A stretch of 64,000 bases of DNA from JAMLHN01 sp035708745 (GTDB lineage: Bacteria > Chloroflexota > Chloroflexia > Thermomicrobiales > UBA6265). The stretch lies in the NCBI GenBank assembly GCA_035708745.1, contig DASTFJ010000250.1:1-64000 (forward strand). The letters run 5' to 3'. The notes beneath the pieces were generated by a model. It was not told the origin of the DNA. It saw only the letters and a program-made list of their open reading frames with translations, and did not search any database. Below, piece by piece: positions 42,962 through 51,424 of this stretch. The position numbers and the translations under genes were made by a program. The first letter of the stretch is position 1, and every line of letters starts with the position of its first letter.

Positions 42962-43813
42962 CTAAAGACCGGCGGCCTGCGAGAGCGCGCGCTTGGTCAG
43001 GACCTTGACCAGATGAGCGCGGTACTCGGGCGAGGCATAGACATCGCCGTTGAGCTCGCCGAGATCGTCGGTAGCCAGTGCGGCAGCGGCCGCGATCGAA
43101 TCGGCATCCAACGCTTTTCCGACAAGGGCGTTCTCGGCCGACGTGGCGCGCTTGGCGTGATCCGGCGCGCCAGTTACCGCGATACGGGCCGACTCGACTT
43201 TACCGTCCTTTTCCTTGACTGCCACGGCGACGCCGACCACCGCATATCCGGATGCCGGATGCGGATGTTTCATGTACGCCTGCTTGGCGCCGGCGAAGTC
43301 ATCGGGGATCGAGACGCTGGTGATGATCTCATCGGACTCCAACGAGGTCGTCAGCAGGCCGACGAAGAGATCGTCGACCGGCACCGTGCGCTCGCCCTTC
43401 GGACCCTTGGCCGTAACCGATGCGTTCAGGGCCAGCATCACAGCGGTCAAATCCGCCGCCGGGTCGTTGTGCGCCAGCGAGCCTCCGATGGTGCCGCGAT
43501 TACGAACGGAGGGGTCGCCGACTTGCTTGGTCGCAGCCTGCACGACCGGAAACCCGTCCAACCCACTCGCATCGACGATGGCTCGGTAGGTCGTCATCGC
43601 GCCGATGGTGACACCGCCGTTGATACTGACGCCGGAGAGGCCATCGATCTTGCCGATGTCGACGATCGTGCCGGGCGCCGCCAGGCGCAGCTTCATCGCC
43701 GGAATCAGCGAATGCCCGCCGGCCAGCACTTTGGCATCCGGATCGGCCGCCAGAATGGCGATCGCCTCATCGACGCTGGACGGTCGAACGTACTCGAACT
43801 GTGTTGGATACAC
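42962..43813 (-). CDS. coxM: Molybdenum hydroxylase FAD subunit (CoxM-like)
   Basis: A 283-residue FAD-binding subunit of a xanthine oxidase-type enzyme. The two FAD motifs are present: AGGHSLIPAMKLR near residue 31 and TIGGSLAHNDPAADL near residue 103. It passes electrons from the iron-sulfur subunit to an acceptor. GTG 43813 is chosen (VYPTQFEYVRPSSVDEA is the family start, with AAGGTGAG upstream); the frame opens at 43867. It is the last gene of the S-L-M cluster, 58 bases after coxL. Confidence 0.93.
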   Translation of the reverse strand: MYPTQFEYVRPSSVDEAIAILAADPDAKVLAGGHSLIPAMKLRLAAPGTIVDIGKIDGLSGVSINGGVTIGAMTTYRAIVDASGLDGFPVVQAATKQVGDPSVRNRGTIGGSLAHNDPAADLTAVMLALNASVTAKGPKGERTVPVDDLFVGLLTTSLESDEIITSVSIPDDFAGAKQAYMKHPHPASGYAVVGVAVAVKEKDGKVESARIAVTGAPDHAKRATSAENALVGKALDADSIAAAAALATDDLGELNGDVYASPEYRAHLVKVLTKRALSQAAGL

Positions 43814-43871
43814 CCCTTGCTCACCTTTCCTTGTTGGGATCGCGGGCGGTTCCGCCGCGTCCAGCACGATG

Positions 43872-46259
43872 CTAGTTTGACTCGTTCATTGCTACCCAGA
43901 TCCGCTCCGGAGTCATCGGCATCTGAATATTGTCGACCCCAAGGTGCCGGACCGCGTCGACCACCGCATTCGCCACGGCTGGTGTCGATGCGATCGTGCC
44001 GGCCTCGCCGGCGCCCTTAGCTCCCATTGGGTTGACCGGACTCGGCGTCACCGTGCTATCGAGCTCGTACCAGGGCACCTGCCTCGCCTTTGGAATCGCA
44101 TAATCCGTCAGCGAACCGGTCAGGAGCTGACCGTCGTCGTCGTAGCAGGCGCCTTCATAGAGCGCCTGCGCCAGCCCCTGGGCGATACCACCGTGCAGCT
44201 GGCCGCCGACGATCAGCGGATTGATGACATTGCCGACATCGTCGACCGCGAGGTACTTGACCAGATCGATCTCGCCCGATTCCTTGTCGACCTCGACCAC
44301 GCAGACATGCGTGCCAAAGGGGAAGGTGCAATTGGGCGGATCGTAGTAGGTCGTCTCGTCCAGGAACGGCTCCATGCCCTCCGGCAGGTCATAGGCGACA
44401 TGCGCGGCCAGGGCGATCTCCTGGATCGTCTTGGCGGCATCGGGTGAACCTTTGACGAAGACCTTGCCGTCCTCGAACTCGACATCCTGTTCCGAAGCTT
44501 CCAGCATGTGCGCGCCGAGCTTCTTGACCTTGTCGATGATCTTGTCGGTGCTCTTGTAGATCGCGGTGCCTCCGACCGTCAGTGACCGGCTGCCATAGGA
44601 GCCGAAGCCGAACGGAGTCCCCAGCGAATCCGAGTGCTTGATCTGGATGTCGTCATAGGGAATACCGAGCTTATCCGAAGCAAGTTGCGCGAAGGTGGTT
44701 TCGTGCCCCTGCCCGTGCGGCAACGAGCCGGTGGTAATGACCGTCTTGCCGGTGAGCTGCACGCGGATATTCGCGCTCTCCCAGAGTCCGGCGCCCCAGC
44801 CTTCGCCCGGTAAACCGATCCACTTGGAGGGCGCCACCCCGCAGACCTCGACATAGGATGACAAACCGATGCCGAGAAGCTTTTGCTCACCAGCATCGAT
44901 GCGTCGCTTCTGCTCGGCGCGCAGTTCCTGGTAGCCAACCTGCGCGAGCGCCTTGTCGAGGGCGCCCTCGTAGTTGCCGGAGTCGTAGGGCAACATGCCC
45001 ACGCCGGTGTCGTACGGAAAGTCCTCGGGCTGGATGAAGTTCTTGCGCCGCACCTCGGCCGGATCGACCCCGGTCGCAGCCGCCACCGCATCGCACACGC
45101 GCTCGATCACATAGGCGGCTTCAGGCCGGCCAGCGCCGCGATAGGCGTCGACCATCGCGGTGTTCGTGTACGTCGCCGTCACATCGACCCGAATATTTGG
45201 GATCTTGTAGCAGCCGGAAATCATGCGGCCATAGAGGGTCGTTGGAATCCCAGCGGCAATGGTCGAGAAATACGCGCCGATATTTGCCCAGGTTTGTACC
45301 TTTAGGGCCGTGATTTTGCCGTCTCTGGTAGCTCCGACTTCGACATCGGTGATGTGATCGCGCCCGTGCGTGGTGGAGACGTAATTCTCCATCCGGTCTT
45401 CGAAGAACTTGATCGGGCGTCCACCCAGCTTCTTCGAGATCGCCATGGTGAGCGGCATGTCGTAGTAGCAAAAAATCTTGCTGCCGAACCCGCCTCCGAT
45501 ATCGGGTGAGATCGTGCGAATCTTTTGCTCGGGGATGCCCATGACGAACGCAGCGATCAGCAAGCGCATGACATGCGGCGCCTGCGACGTGATCCAGAGG
45601 GTGTAATCCCCGGTGCCCGGATCGTAGCGCGCGATCGAGCCACGCGGTTCGATCGGTGTCGGGATCAACCGCTGATTGATGATGTGCAGGCTGCTCGTGA
45701 CTTCGGCATCGGCCAGCGCATGATCGATGGCGTCGACATCCTTGCCGCAAGACCATTCAAGCACGATGTTATTGGGCGCTTCCTCGTGCAACTGCGGAGC
45801 GCCCGCTTCGGCGGCTTTCTTTCCGTCGACCACCACCGGCAGCGGTTCGTAGTCGACCACCACCGCCTGGGCGGCATCTCGCGCCAGATACTGGTCTTCG
45901 GCGACGACCACCGCCACCGGGTCGCCGGCCAGATGCACCTCGTTGACCGCCAGCACTCGAGGCGTGACAGCGTTGTTCTTGACGCCGCCCGCCTGCCATG
46001 CCGCCGGCAGCGGATTGAGATCCATGAAGTCATCGCCGGTGTATGCGGCGACTACTCCCGGCATGGCTAGCGCGGGACTCAGATCGATGCTTTTGATCTT
46101 CGCATGAGCGTATGGCGAGCGCACCAGCCCGAGATGCAACATACCGGGAAGGCGCAGATCGTCGATGAACTGCCCGGCCCCGGAAATGAGTCGTGGATCC
46201 TCACGCCGCTTGATCGCTTTGCCGATCATCTTTTCGGGCGCGTCGATGGATGCAACCAT
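43872..46259 (-). CDS. coxL: Molybdenum hydroxylase large subunit, form II CoxL-like
   Basis: A 795-residue catalytic subunit carrying the molybdopterin cofactor. The active-site loop reads AYRGAGR, which marks form II (putative) carbon monoxide dehydrogenases; true form I enzymes have AYxCSFR. The moco-binding segments GGFGSK, PHGQGHETTFAQL and the final GAKGAGEAGTIASTPAVANAV with its catalytic Glu are intact. Reaction: probably hydroxylation of a small substrate, with CO possible but not shown. Start ATG 46259 follows AAGGAGG. No coxD, coxE, coxF or coxG maturation gene is beside it. Confidence 0.94.
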   Translation of the reverse strand: MVASIDAPEKMIGKAIKRREDPRLISGAGQFIDDLRLPGMLHLGLVRSPYAHAKIKSIDLSPALAMPGVVAAYTGDDFMDLNPLPAAWQAGGVKNNAVTPRVLAVNEVHLAGDPVAVVVAEDQYLARDAAQAVVVDYEPLPVVVDGKKAAEAGAPQLHEEAPNNIVLEWSCGKDVDAIDHALADAEVTSSLHIINQRLIPTPIEPRGSIARYDPGTGDYTLWITSQAPHVMRLLIAAFVMGIPEQKIRTISPDIGGGFGSKIFCYYDMPLTMAISKKLGGRPIKFFEDRMENYVSTTHGRDHITDVEVGATRDGKITALKVQTWANIGAYFSTIAAGIPTTLYGRMISGCYKIPNIRVDVTATYTNTAMVDAYRGAGRPEAAYVIERVCDAVAAATGVDPAEVRRKNFIQPEDFPYDTGVGMLPYDSGNYEGALDKALAQVGYQELRAEQKRRIDAGEQKLLGIGLSSYVEVCGVAPSKWIGLPGEGWGAGLWESANIRVQLTGKTVITTGSLPHGQGHETTFAQLASDKLGIPYDDIQIKHSDSLGTPFGFGSYGSRSLTVGGTAIYKSTDKIIDKVKKLGAHMLEASEQDVEFEDGKVFVKGSPDAAKTIQEIALAAHVAYDLPEGMEPFLDETTYYDPPNCTFPFGTHVCVVEVDKESGEIDLVKYLAVDDVGNVINPLIVGGQLHGGIAQGLAQALYEGACYDDDGQLLTGSLTDYAIPKARQVPWYELDSTVTPSPVNPMGAKGAGEAGTIASTPAVANAVVDAVRHLGVDNIQMPMTPERIWVAMNESN

Positions 46260-46344
46260 CACTCGACCTCCTTGTCAGATACCGACCAGCGAGAGTGCGC
46301 CAGCGCCGGCGTCTCCTCGCATCGGTGCGGATTCGCCGGTCGGA

Positions 46345-46830
46345 TCAGCCCTTTTTCGCCGCGTACTGAATCGCCTTGACGATATTCTGATAGCCGGTGC
46401 AACGGCAGAGGTTGCCCTCCAGCGCATGGCGAATCTCGGCTTCGGTCGGATCCGGGTTCGTTTCCAGGAACGCCGCCGCAGCCATGATCATGCCCGGCGT
46501 GCAATATCCACATTGCAGGCCATGCTCTTCCCAGAATCCTTCCTGCACGGGATGCAGGTGTTCTTCCGTGCCAATGCCTTCGATCGTCATGATCGTGGAA
46601 CCATCGGCCTGGGCGGTGAAAACGGTGCAGCTCTTGACCGCGTTTCCGTCGAGGTGAATGGTGCAGGCGCCACACGAGCTCGTGTCACAGCCGACGTGCG
46701 TACCGGTCAGTCCCAGCGTCTCGCGAAGAAAATGGACGAGCAGCTGGCGGGGCTCGACCTCGGCGTGGTGCTCGACCCCGTTGACCGTGATATCAACCGG
46801 GACGACACTCTGCGCTACCGCTGTTGACAT
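46345..46830 (-). CDS. coxS: Molybdenum hydroxylase 2Fe-2S subunit (CoxS-like)
   Basis: A 161-residue iron-sulfur subunit. The first cluster (ferredoxin-like) has GCDTSSCGACTIHLDG plus the later Cys in KSCTVF. The second cluster, in the four-helix domain, has LQCGYCTPGM and GNLCRCTGY. All eight Cys residues are present. ATG 46830 follows AAAGGAG. It is the first gene of the cluster, followed by coxL and coxM, the order usual for form II operons. Confidence 0.96.
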   Translation of the reverse strand: MSTAVAQSVVPVDITVNGVEHHAEVEPRQLLVHFLRETLGLTGTHVGCDTSSCGACTIHLDGNAVKSCTVFTAQADGSTIMTIEGIGTEEHLHPVQEGFWEEHGLQCGYCTPGMIMAAAAFLETNPDPTEAEIRHALEGNLCRCTGYQNIVKAIQYAAKKG

Positions 46831-47145
46831 GGATGAACTGCTCCTTTCGAAATCACCGAAAACTCCGTCATCTCCGGTGTTCCTCCTACGCTCATCGCCG
46901 ATGCTGCTGGTTGCCCCAGACGACTGGAGTGGCGCAAATCGCGGATTCCGCCCCGCGTTCGCCGCGAGCGAAACGACCTTCGCTCGCGCCCGCAGTATCG
47001 AGAAGTGGTGGGAGTATATCCCGCCCGCGCGCGTGAACGAAAACGCCAGAGATCATCATGAAACTTTGACTCGCCGCTGTGCTAGGCTACCGCCCAATCT
47101 GCGACCGGGGCGCGTCGCACGGCCATCTATCGCGATGAAGGCGAG
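46831..47145. other. Divergent spacer between coxS and the MFS gene
   Basis: A 315-base stretch with no convincing gene. It must hold promoters for both flanking genes. A -10-like TATACT on the minus strand at 47013-47018 could serve coxS; no good -35 was found. Nothing else recognisable. Confidence 0.5.
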
Positions 47146-48393
47146 ATGACAGTCACCGACCAGGCGAGCACGACTGGTTCCGCTCCGGCGCCCGGCGAGG
47201 GCACGTTCGATGTCCTGCGCCTGAATCCCGCCTTCCGCCGTCTCTGGATGGCGACGGTTTCCACCTCGCTCGGCCAGTGGATGCAGTCGACTGCCATCGG
47301 CTGGCTGGCGCTCGAGCTTTCCGACAAATCGTCGTTCGTCGGGCTGGTGGCATTCGCGGCCGGCATTCCCTTTCTCTTCGTCTCGATACCCGGCGGTTTG
47401 CTGCTCGACCGGTTTGACCGGCGCAAGGTGCTCATCATCTGTCAGATCATCGCCGCGGTCTGCGCGGTGCTGATCTCGGTCGATGTGATCAGCGGGCTGG
47501 TGCGCACCTGGCACTTGCTGTTGTTTGCGTTCGTCAATGGCTCGATGCAGGCCATCATGAATCCGGCCCAGCAGGCCATCGTGCCATCGCTCGTTTCCCG
47601 CGCGCGGCTGACCAACGGAATCGCGCTCATGAGCGCCGGCCAGAACATGACTCGCGTCGTCGGCCCGTCGGTCGCCGGGGCCATCATCGGGATCGCCGGC
47701 ACGGGAGCGGCCTTTCTCTGTCAGGCGGTCGCGCTGATCGCCGCGCTGATGCTTCTGGTCACCGCCAGGTTTCCGGAGATGTCGGTCCAGCGGGCGGTGA
47801 CCTCACTGGGATCGGTCTTCGACGGTGCGCGCATCGTCTGGAGCCGGCCCGACCTGCGGGCCATCATCACGCTCGTGTCGATCTCGATTCTGATGGTGTT
47901 TCCCTACCTCTCCTTCCTGTCCGTTTTCGCACGCGATGTGCTCGTGATCGGACCTGAAGGGCTGGGCATTCTCATGGCATCGTCGGGATTCGGCGCGGTG
48001 GTCGGGTCGATCTATGTCGCGACCCGCAAGCAGCAGCCCAGCGGAAAAACGTACATCCTCACCGGTATCGTCTATGGATTCAATATCGCCGCATTCGCGC
48101 TGGCGCCGAATCTGCTCTGGGCAGTGTTGCTGCTGATCGCCGCGGGATTTTTGGGCTCCGCGTACGTCAGCTCGGTGAACGCCGGGATTCAGCACCGCAT
48201 TGCCGATGACATGCGCGGCCGCGTGATGTCCATTTACATGCTGACCTGGGGATTTACACCGATCGGGGCGATTGCGATCGGCGAGCTCTCTGCGCACTAT
48301 GGCATGGCGCAGACGATCGCCACGGCCGCGATCCTGGGCAACGCGCTACTGGCTGCCCAGTATTTCTTTTCCCCCGCCACTCGCGAGCTCTGA
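47146..48393 (+). CDS. MFS transporter (EntS/MFS_3 type)
   Basis: A 415-residue major facilitator with about 12 membrane helices. The start FDVLRLNPAFRRLWMATVSTSLGQWMQSTAIGWLAL, shown here by its parts LNPAFRRLW and STSLGQWMQ, is typical of the EntS-like branch. The loop motif PGGLLLDRFDRRKVLI between helices 2 and 3 is the MFS signature. The second half begins around LRAIITLVSISILMVFPY. Efflux is the more common role in this branch; substrate unknown. The 3' end overlaps the convergent gene at 48346 by 48 bases. Confidence 0.9.
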   Translation: MTVTDQASTTGSAPAPGEGTFDVLRLNPAFRRLWMATVSTSLGQWMQSTAIGWLALELSDKSSFVGLVAFAAGIPFLFVSIPGGLLLDRFDRRKVLIICQIIAAVCAVLISVDVISGLVRTWHLLLFAFVNGSMQAIMNPAQQAIVPSLVSRARLTNGIALMSAGQNMTRVVGPSVAGAIIGIAGTGAAFLCQAVALIAALMLLVTARFPEMSVQRAVTSLGSVFDGARIVWSRPDLRAIITLVSISILMVFPYLSFLSVFARDVLVIGPEGLGILMASSGFGAVVGSIYVATRKQQPSGKTYILTGIVYGFNIAAFALAPNLLWAVLLLIAAGFLGSAYVSSVNAGIQHRIADDMRGRVMSIYMLTWGFTPIGAIAIGELSAHYGMAQTIATAAILGNALLAAQYFFSPATREL

Positions 48394-49572
48394 GGTTCCA
48401 CCGAACCGGTGCACGATGCGCCTCGTTTCCGCGCGCGCGGTCGGGGCGATTTCGGCGACCAGCGCCCGAATCTGGGCGATACGTCGTCCGACATCGGCCG
48501 GCCCCGGTTCGATCACCCCAATCTCGTCCAGGAGCTGGGTGTGAACCCAGCGCTGGAGCTCCTTCCGTACTCGGTTCAGCGATGGCGGCTCCAACGCCGC
48601 TGCTTCCGCGTCGGCCAAGATCCATTCGCGCAGCTCGCGATTGGGCAATGGCAACCCGGCGGCTTGATTGATCGCGGTGCGGTCGGCCCGCACTCGCTCG
48701 GCATCGCCCGCCCAGCTAACGACCAGATCGTATCCCGAGCGACTGCCGGGCATACGCTGGACGATTTCTTGCTCCACCGATTCGAAATCTGGGCCGGACG
48801 CGGAGTACGGACCGAACAACGGGCGATGCATATCGAACCAGCTCGCGCCGGCCGCGCTGGAGAGCCGCGTGTAATAGAGTCCGAGCAAGAGCTCGTTATC
48901 GAGCCGGGAATCGAGTCGGTCGAGCCGTGCCAGTCGCCGGCGCGCTTCCCCACCCGGGATCGGCTGGGTCAGCTCTCCCGCGGTTGCCTCTAACAGCACG
49001 ACCTCGTCTGGTTTGACGGTTGCGCGCATGATCCCGCGACCACCCGAGAGCACAAAGGCCGAGAGCGCACTCTGCGGTGCGAAAAACAGCCCGGGGACGA
49101 TGGCTCCCTGCTCCTGCCATTCGCCGAGCAACGACGTGTAGGCCGGGCCGACCTCAGCCAGCGCGGTCAACATCTCGACGCTAACCTGCTTGCTGCGGGC
49201 GGTCTCGATCGAAAATTTGGCATCGGCCGCCTGCAACGTCAGGTCGCCATTCGACCGGCCGAGGAGAACGAAATCTGGATTTTGCAACGACCGCTTCGAG
49301 GCGAGGTGAGCCACCAGCGGCAACGCGTCGAGCCGGATAACGTGATCGATCCGGTGCGCACCTCCCCCGGGGAGCGCAATCTCGACTCCGACCAGCGAGT
49401 CGACGTGATCCGAGACGATGTCGCTCCAGCGTGCGCCGATCATGCCGCTGCAGCCGCCCATATCGGCCAGGCCCATGAGGCGCCGGTCGAGCAGAGCCCG
49501 AATCAACGATCCACCGGGTAGCGCACCGGAACGAAGATCACCGTCGGTTTTTGGTTTGGCTGCGAAGCTCAA
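48346..49572 (-). CDS. Conserved-looking protein of unknown function, 408 residues
   Basis: I do not recognise a family. The protein is soluble and Arg/Leu/Ala-rich with no membrane helix or signal. An early segment reads DFVLLGRSNGDLTLQAADAKFSIET when joined from its parts (DFVLLGRS, DLTLQAADAKFS). It resembles the strand-Asp-strand-xAK layout of PD-(D/E)XK nucleases, but that reading is weak. Codon use matches the neighbours, and the frame is open for its whole length against a normal-coding MFS end, so the gene is probably real. Start 49572 is the longest option. Confidence 0.7.
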   Translation of the reverse strand: MSFAAKPKTDGDLRSGALPGGSLIRALLDRRLMGLADMGGCSGMIGARWSDIVSDHVDSLVGVEIALPGGGAHRIDHVIRLDALPLVAHLASKRSLQNPDFVLLGRSNGDLTLQAADAKFSIETARSKQVSVEMLTALAEVGPAYTSLLGEWQEQGAIVPGLFFAPQSALSAFVLSGGRGIMRATVKPDEVVLLEATAGELTQPIPGGEARRRLARLDRLDSRLDNELLLGLYYTRLSSAAGASWFDMHRPLFGPYSASGPDFESVEQEIVQRMPGSRSGYDLVVSWAGDAERVRADRTAINQAAGLPLPNRELREWILADAEAAALEPPSLNRVRKELQRWVHTQLLDEIGVIEPGPADVGRRIAQIRALVAEIAPTARAETRRIVHRFGGTSELASGGGKEILGSQ

Positions 49573-49734
49573 GGGTTCAATGTTGTCGATTCACGAGTCG
49601 AATTCCATGCGGTCGCAAGCATAGCAATTGCCGTCGGCCTTTCCGTAGCATAGGCCGCTCTGGTAAAACCGTATGGCTGTCATAGCCTTCTCGAGTCGGC
49701 CCGATCGATTCGTATCCTGCAGGAGCTCAATGTT

Positions 49735-51372
49735 ATGGTCGCGGTTCAGCCGTACCCCACTGCCACGTCCGCTGCCGCCACCGGGGCTCAGCTCGTCATC
49801 GAATCGCTCGAAAACCACGGTGTCGACACCGTCTTCGGCATTCCCGGCGTGCATACGCTGGCGCTTTACGATGCCTTGCACGACTCCTCGATCCGCCATG
49901 TGCTCGCCCGGCATGAGCAGGGCGTCGGCTTTATGGCCGATGGCTATGCCCGCGCCACCGGGAAGCCCGGCGTTGCGGTGGTCATCACCGGCCCCGGCGT
50001 TACCAATATCGCAACCGCGGTCGGTGAGGCGTACACCGATTCGTCACCGCTGCTGGTGATCTCGTCGAATGTCGAGAGCGCCTATCTCGACGATATGCGC
50101 GGCAATCTTCATGACTTAAAGGATCAAATGGCAGTCATGAAAGCGGTCACCAAATGGAATGCCCGAGTGACCGGTGCACACGATGTGACCGGCGTGATGG
50201 CCGAGGCGTTCGACCGTCTGAGCTCGGGGCGGCCGCTCCCGGTTCATGTCGAAATACCGCTGGATGTGCTCGACCAGCAAGCAGAAGGCATCGCCCCCTC
50301 ACGCGAGCCGTTCATTGTCGTGCCCGAGCCGTCCAGCGCCAAAATCGACCTGGCAGCCGCGCTGCTGGCCGGCGCTCAGCGGCCGTTTATCTACGCGGGC
50401 GGCGGAGCGGTTTCTTCCGGCTCCGCTCCGTTCGTGCGGCAGCTGGCCGAGCGATTGAGGGCGCCGGTGCTCACCTCGATCATGGGCAAGGGCGCGATTC
50501 CAGAAGACCATCCGCTTTCGCTCGGCGCACTCTGGTCGACCGGAAATGTGGTCGACGACTATCTGAAGCGTGCCGACGTCGTCATCGTCATTGGTTCCAA
50601 GCTGGGCGCGCAGGCGACCGACATGTTCCAGATGACCCTGCCGGAAAACCTGATTCGCGTCGATATCGATCCGCGCGAGATGCATCTCAATCTCCAGCCC
50701 TCCACACCGCTGCTCGGCGATGCGGCGTTGGTGAGCGAACGGTTGGTCGCGGCGCTCTCGGATGCGGGCGAGCTCTCCGGCGTCGATCAGACTGCCGAGG
50801 CCATCGCCGTACGCAATGCGGCCGAGTCGGATGCCTGGTTCGCCGAGCGGCGAAACTACATTGACGCGCTGCGCCGGGCGATCCCGCGGGACGGCATTCT
50901 CAGCACCGATATGACCATGATGAGTTATGTCGCGTGCGGCCTCTATCCGGTCTACGAGCCGCGCACCTTCTTTTTCCCGAGTGGATTCGGCACGCTGGGT
51001 TTCGCGCTGCCCGCCGCCATCGGCGCCAAGATTGGGCGACCGGAAGCCAGCGTGGTTGCCGTCGTAGGAGACGGCGGATTCCAGTACACCATGGGCGATC
51101 TTGGGTGTGCGGTGCAGGAGCGCCTTGGGCTGCCGATCGTGATCTTCAATGACTCGGCCTACTCTGCCGTCAAGCACGCGCAGAAGGAGGAGCGGGACGG
51201 CCGCTATCTGGCGGTCGATCTGGTCAATCCGGACTACGTCAAGCTGGCCGATGCCTATGGCATCCCTGGCATGCGCGCAAATTCGCCGGAAGAGTTGGAG
51301 CGAGAGGTGAAGCTCGCCTTCGCCCGCGAACTGCCAACGATCATCGACGTGCCGATCGCCCCCTGGGTCTAG
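49735..51372 (+). CDS. Thiamine diphosphate-dependent enzyme (acetolactate synthase/AruI-like)
   Basis: A 545-residue ThDP enzyme. The activating Glu is in VLARHEQGVGFMADGYARATG, followed by ITGPGVTN. The ThDP/Mg site is GDGGFQYTMGDLGCAVQERLGLPIVIFNDSAYS when joined from GDGGFQYTMGDLG and IVIFNDSAYS. The segments HTLALYDALHDSSIRHV and LHDLKDQ are closer to 5-guanidino-2-oxopentanoate decarboxylase (AruI) than to IlvB. No small regulatory subunit or ilvC is adjacent, so a catabolic 2-oxoacid decarboxylase is more likely than a biosynthetic acetolactate synthase. ATG follows AGGAG. Confidence 0.88.
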   Translation: MVAVQPYPTATSAAATGAQLVIESLENHGVDTVFGIPGVHTLALYDALHDSSIRHVLARHEQGVGFMADGYARATGKPGVAVVITGPGVTNIATAVGEAYTDSSPLLVISSNVESAYLDDMRGNLHDLKDQMAVMKAVTKWNARVTGAHDVTGVMAEAFDRLSSGRPLPVHVEIPLDVLDQQAEGIAPSREPFIVVPEPSSAKIDLAAALLAGAQRPFIYAGGGAVSSGSAPFVRQLAERLRAPVLTSIMGKGAIPEDHPLSLGALWSTGNVVDDYLKRADVVIVIGSKLGAQATDMFQMTLPENLIRVDIDPREMHLNLQPSTPLLGDAALVSERLVAALSDAGELSGVDQTAEAIAVRNAAESDAWFAERRNYIDALRRAIPRDGILSTDMTMMSYVACGLYPVYEPRTFFFPSGFGTLGFALPAAIGAKIGRPEASVVAVVGDGGFQYTMGDLGCAVQERLGLPIVIFNDSAYSAVKHAQKEERDGRYLAVDLVNPDYVKLADAYGIPGMRANSPEELEREVKLAFARELPTIIDVPIAPWV

Positions 51373-51394
51373 TCCGCGCTACTCCGCAATGTCC

Positions 51395-51424
51395 GTAGTG
51401 CAGGATCTCCGTGTCCTGTACTAC
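51395..51424. terminator. Imperfect hairpin between convergent genes
   Basis: GTAGTGCAGGA and TCCTGTACTAC pair over 11 positions (one G-U) around an eight-base loop. It lies 22 bases after the ThDP enzyme stop and touches the stop of the convergent membrane protein gene. No T tract is present. Confidence 0.3.

Noticed and set aside
46831..47145. TTGACT near 47066 and TAGGCT downstream as an MFS promoter
   Set aside because: The spacer is only 11 bases, too short for a sigma-70-type promoter.
49735..51372. Calling the ThDP enzyme a biosynthetic acetolactate synthase (ilvB)
   Set aside because: No regulatory subunit or ilvC is adjacent and several segments look closer to AruI-type decarboxylases, so only the family is named.
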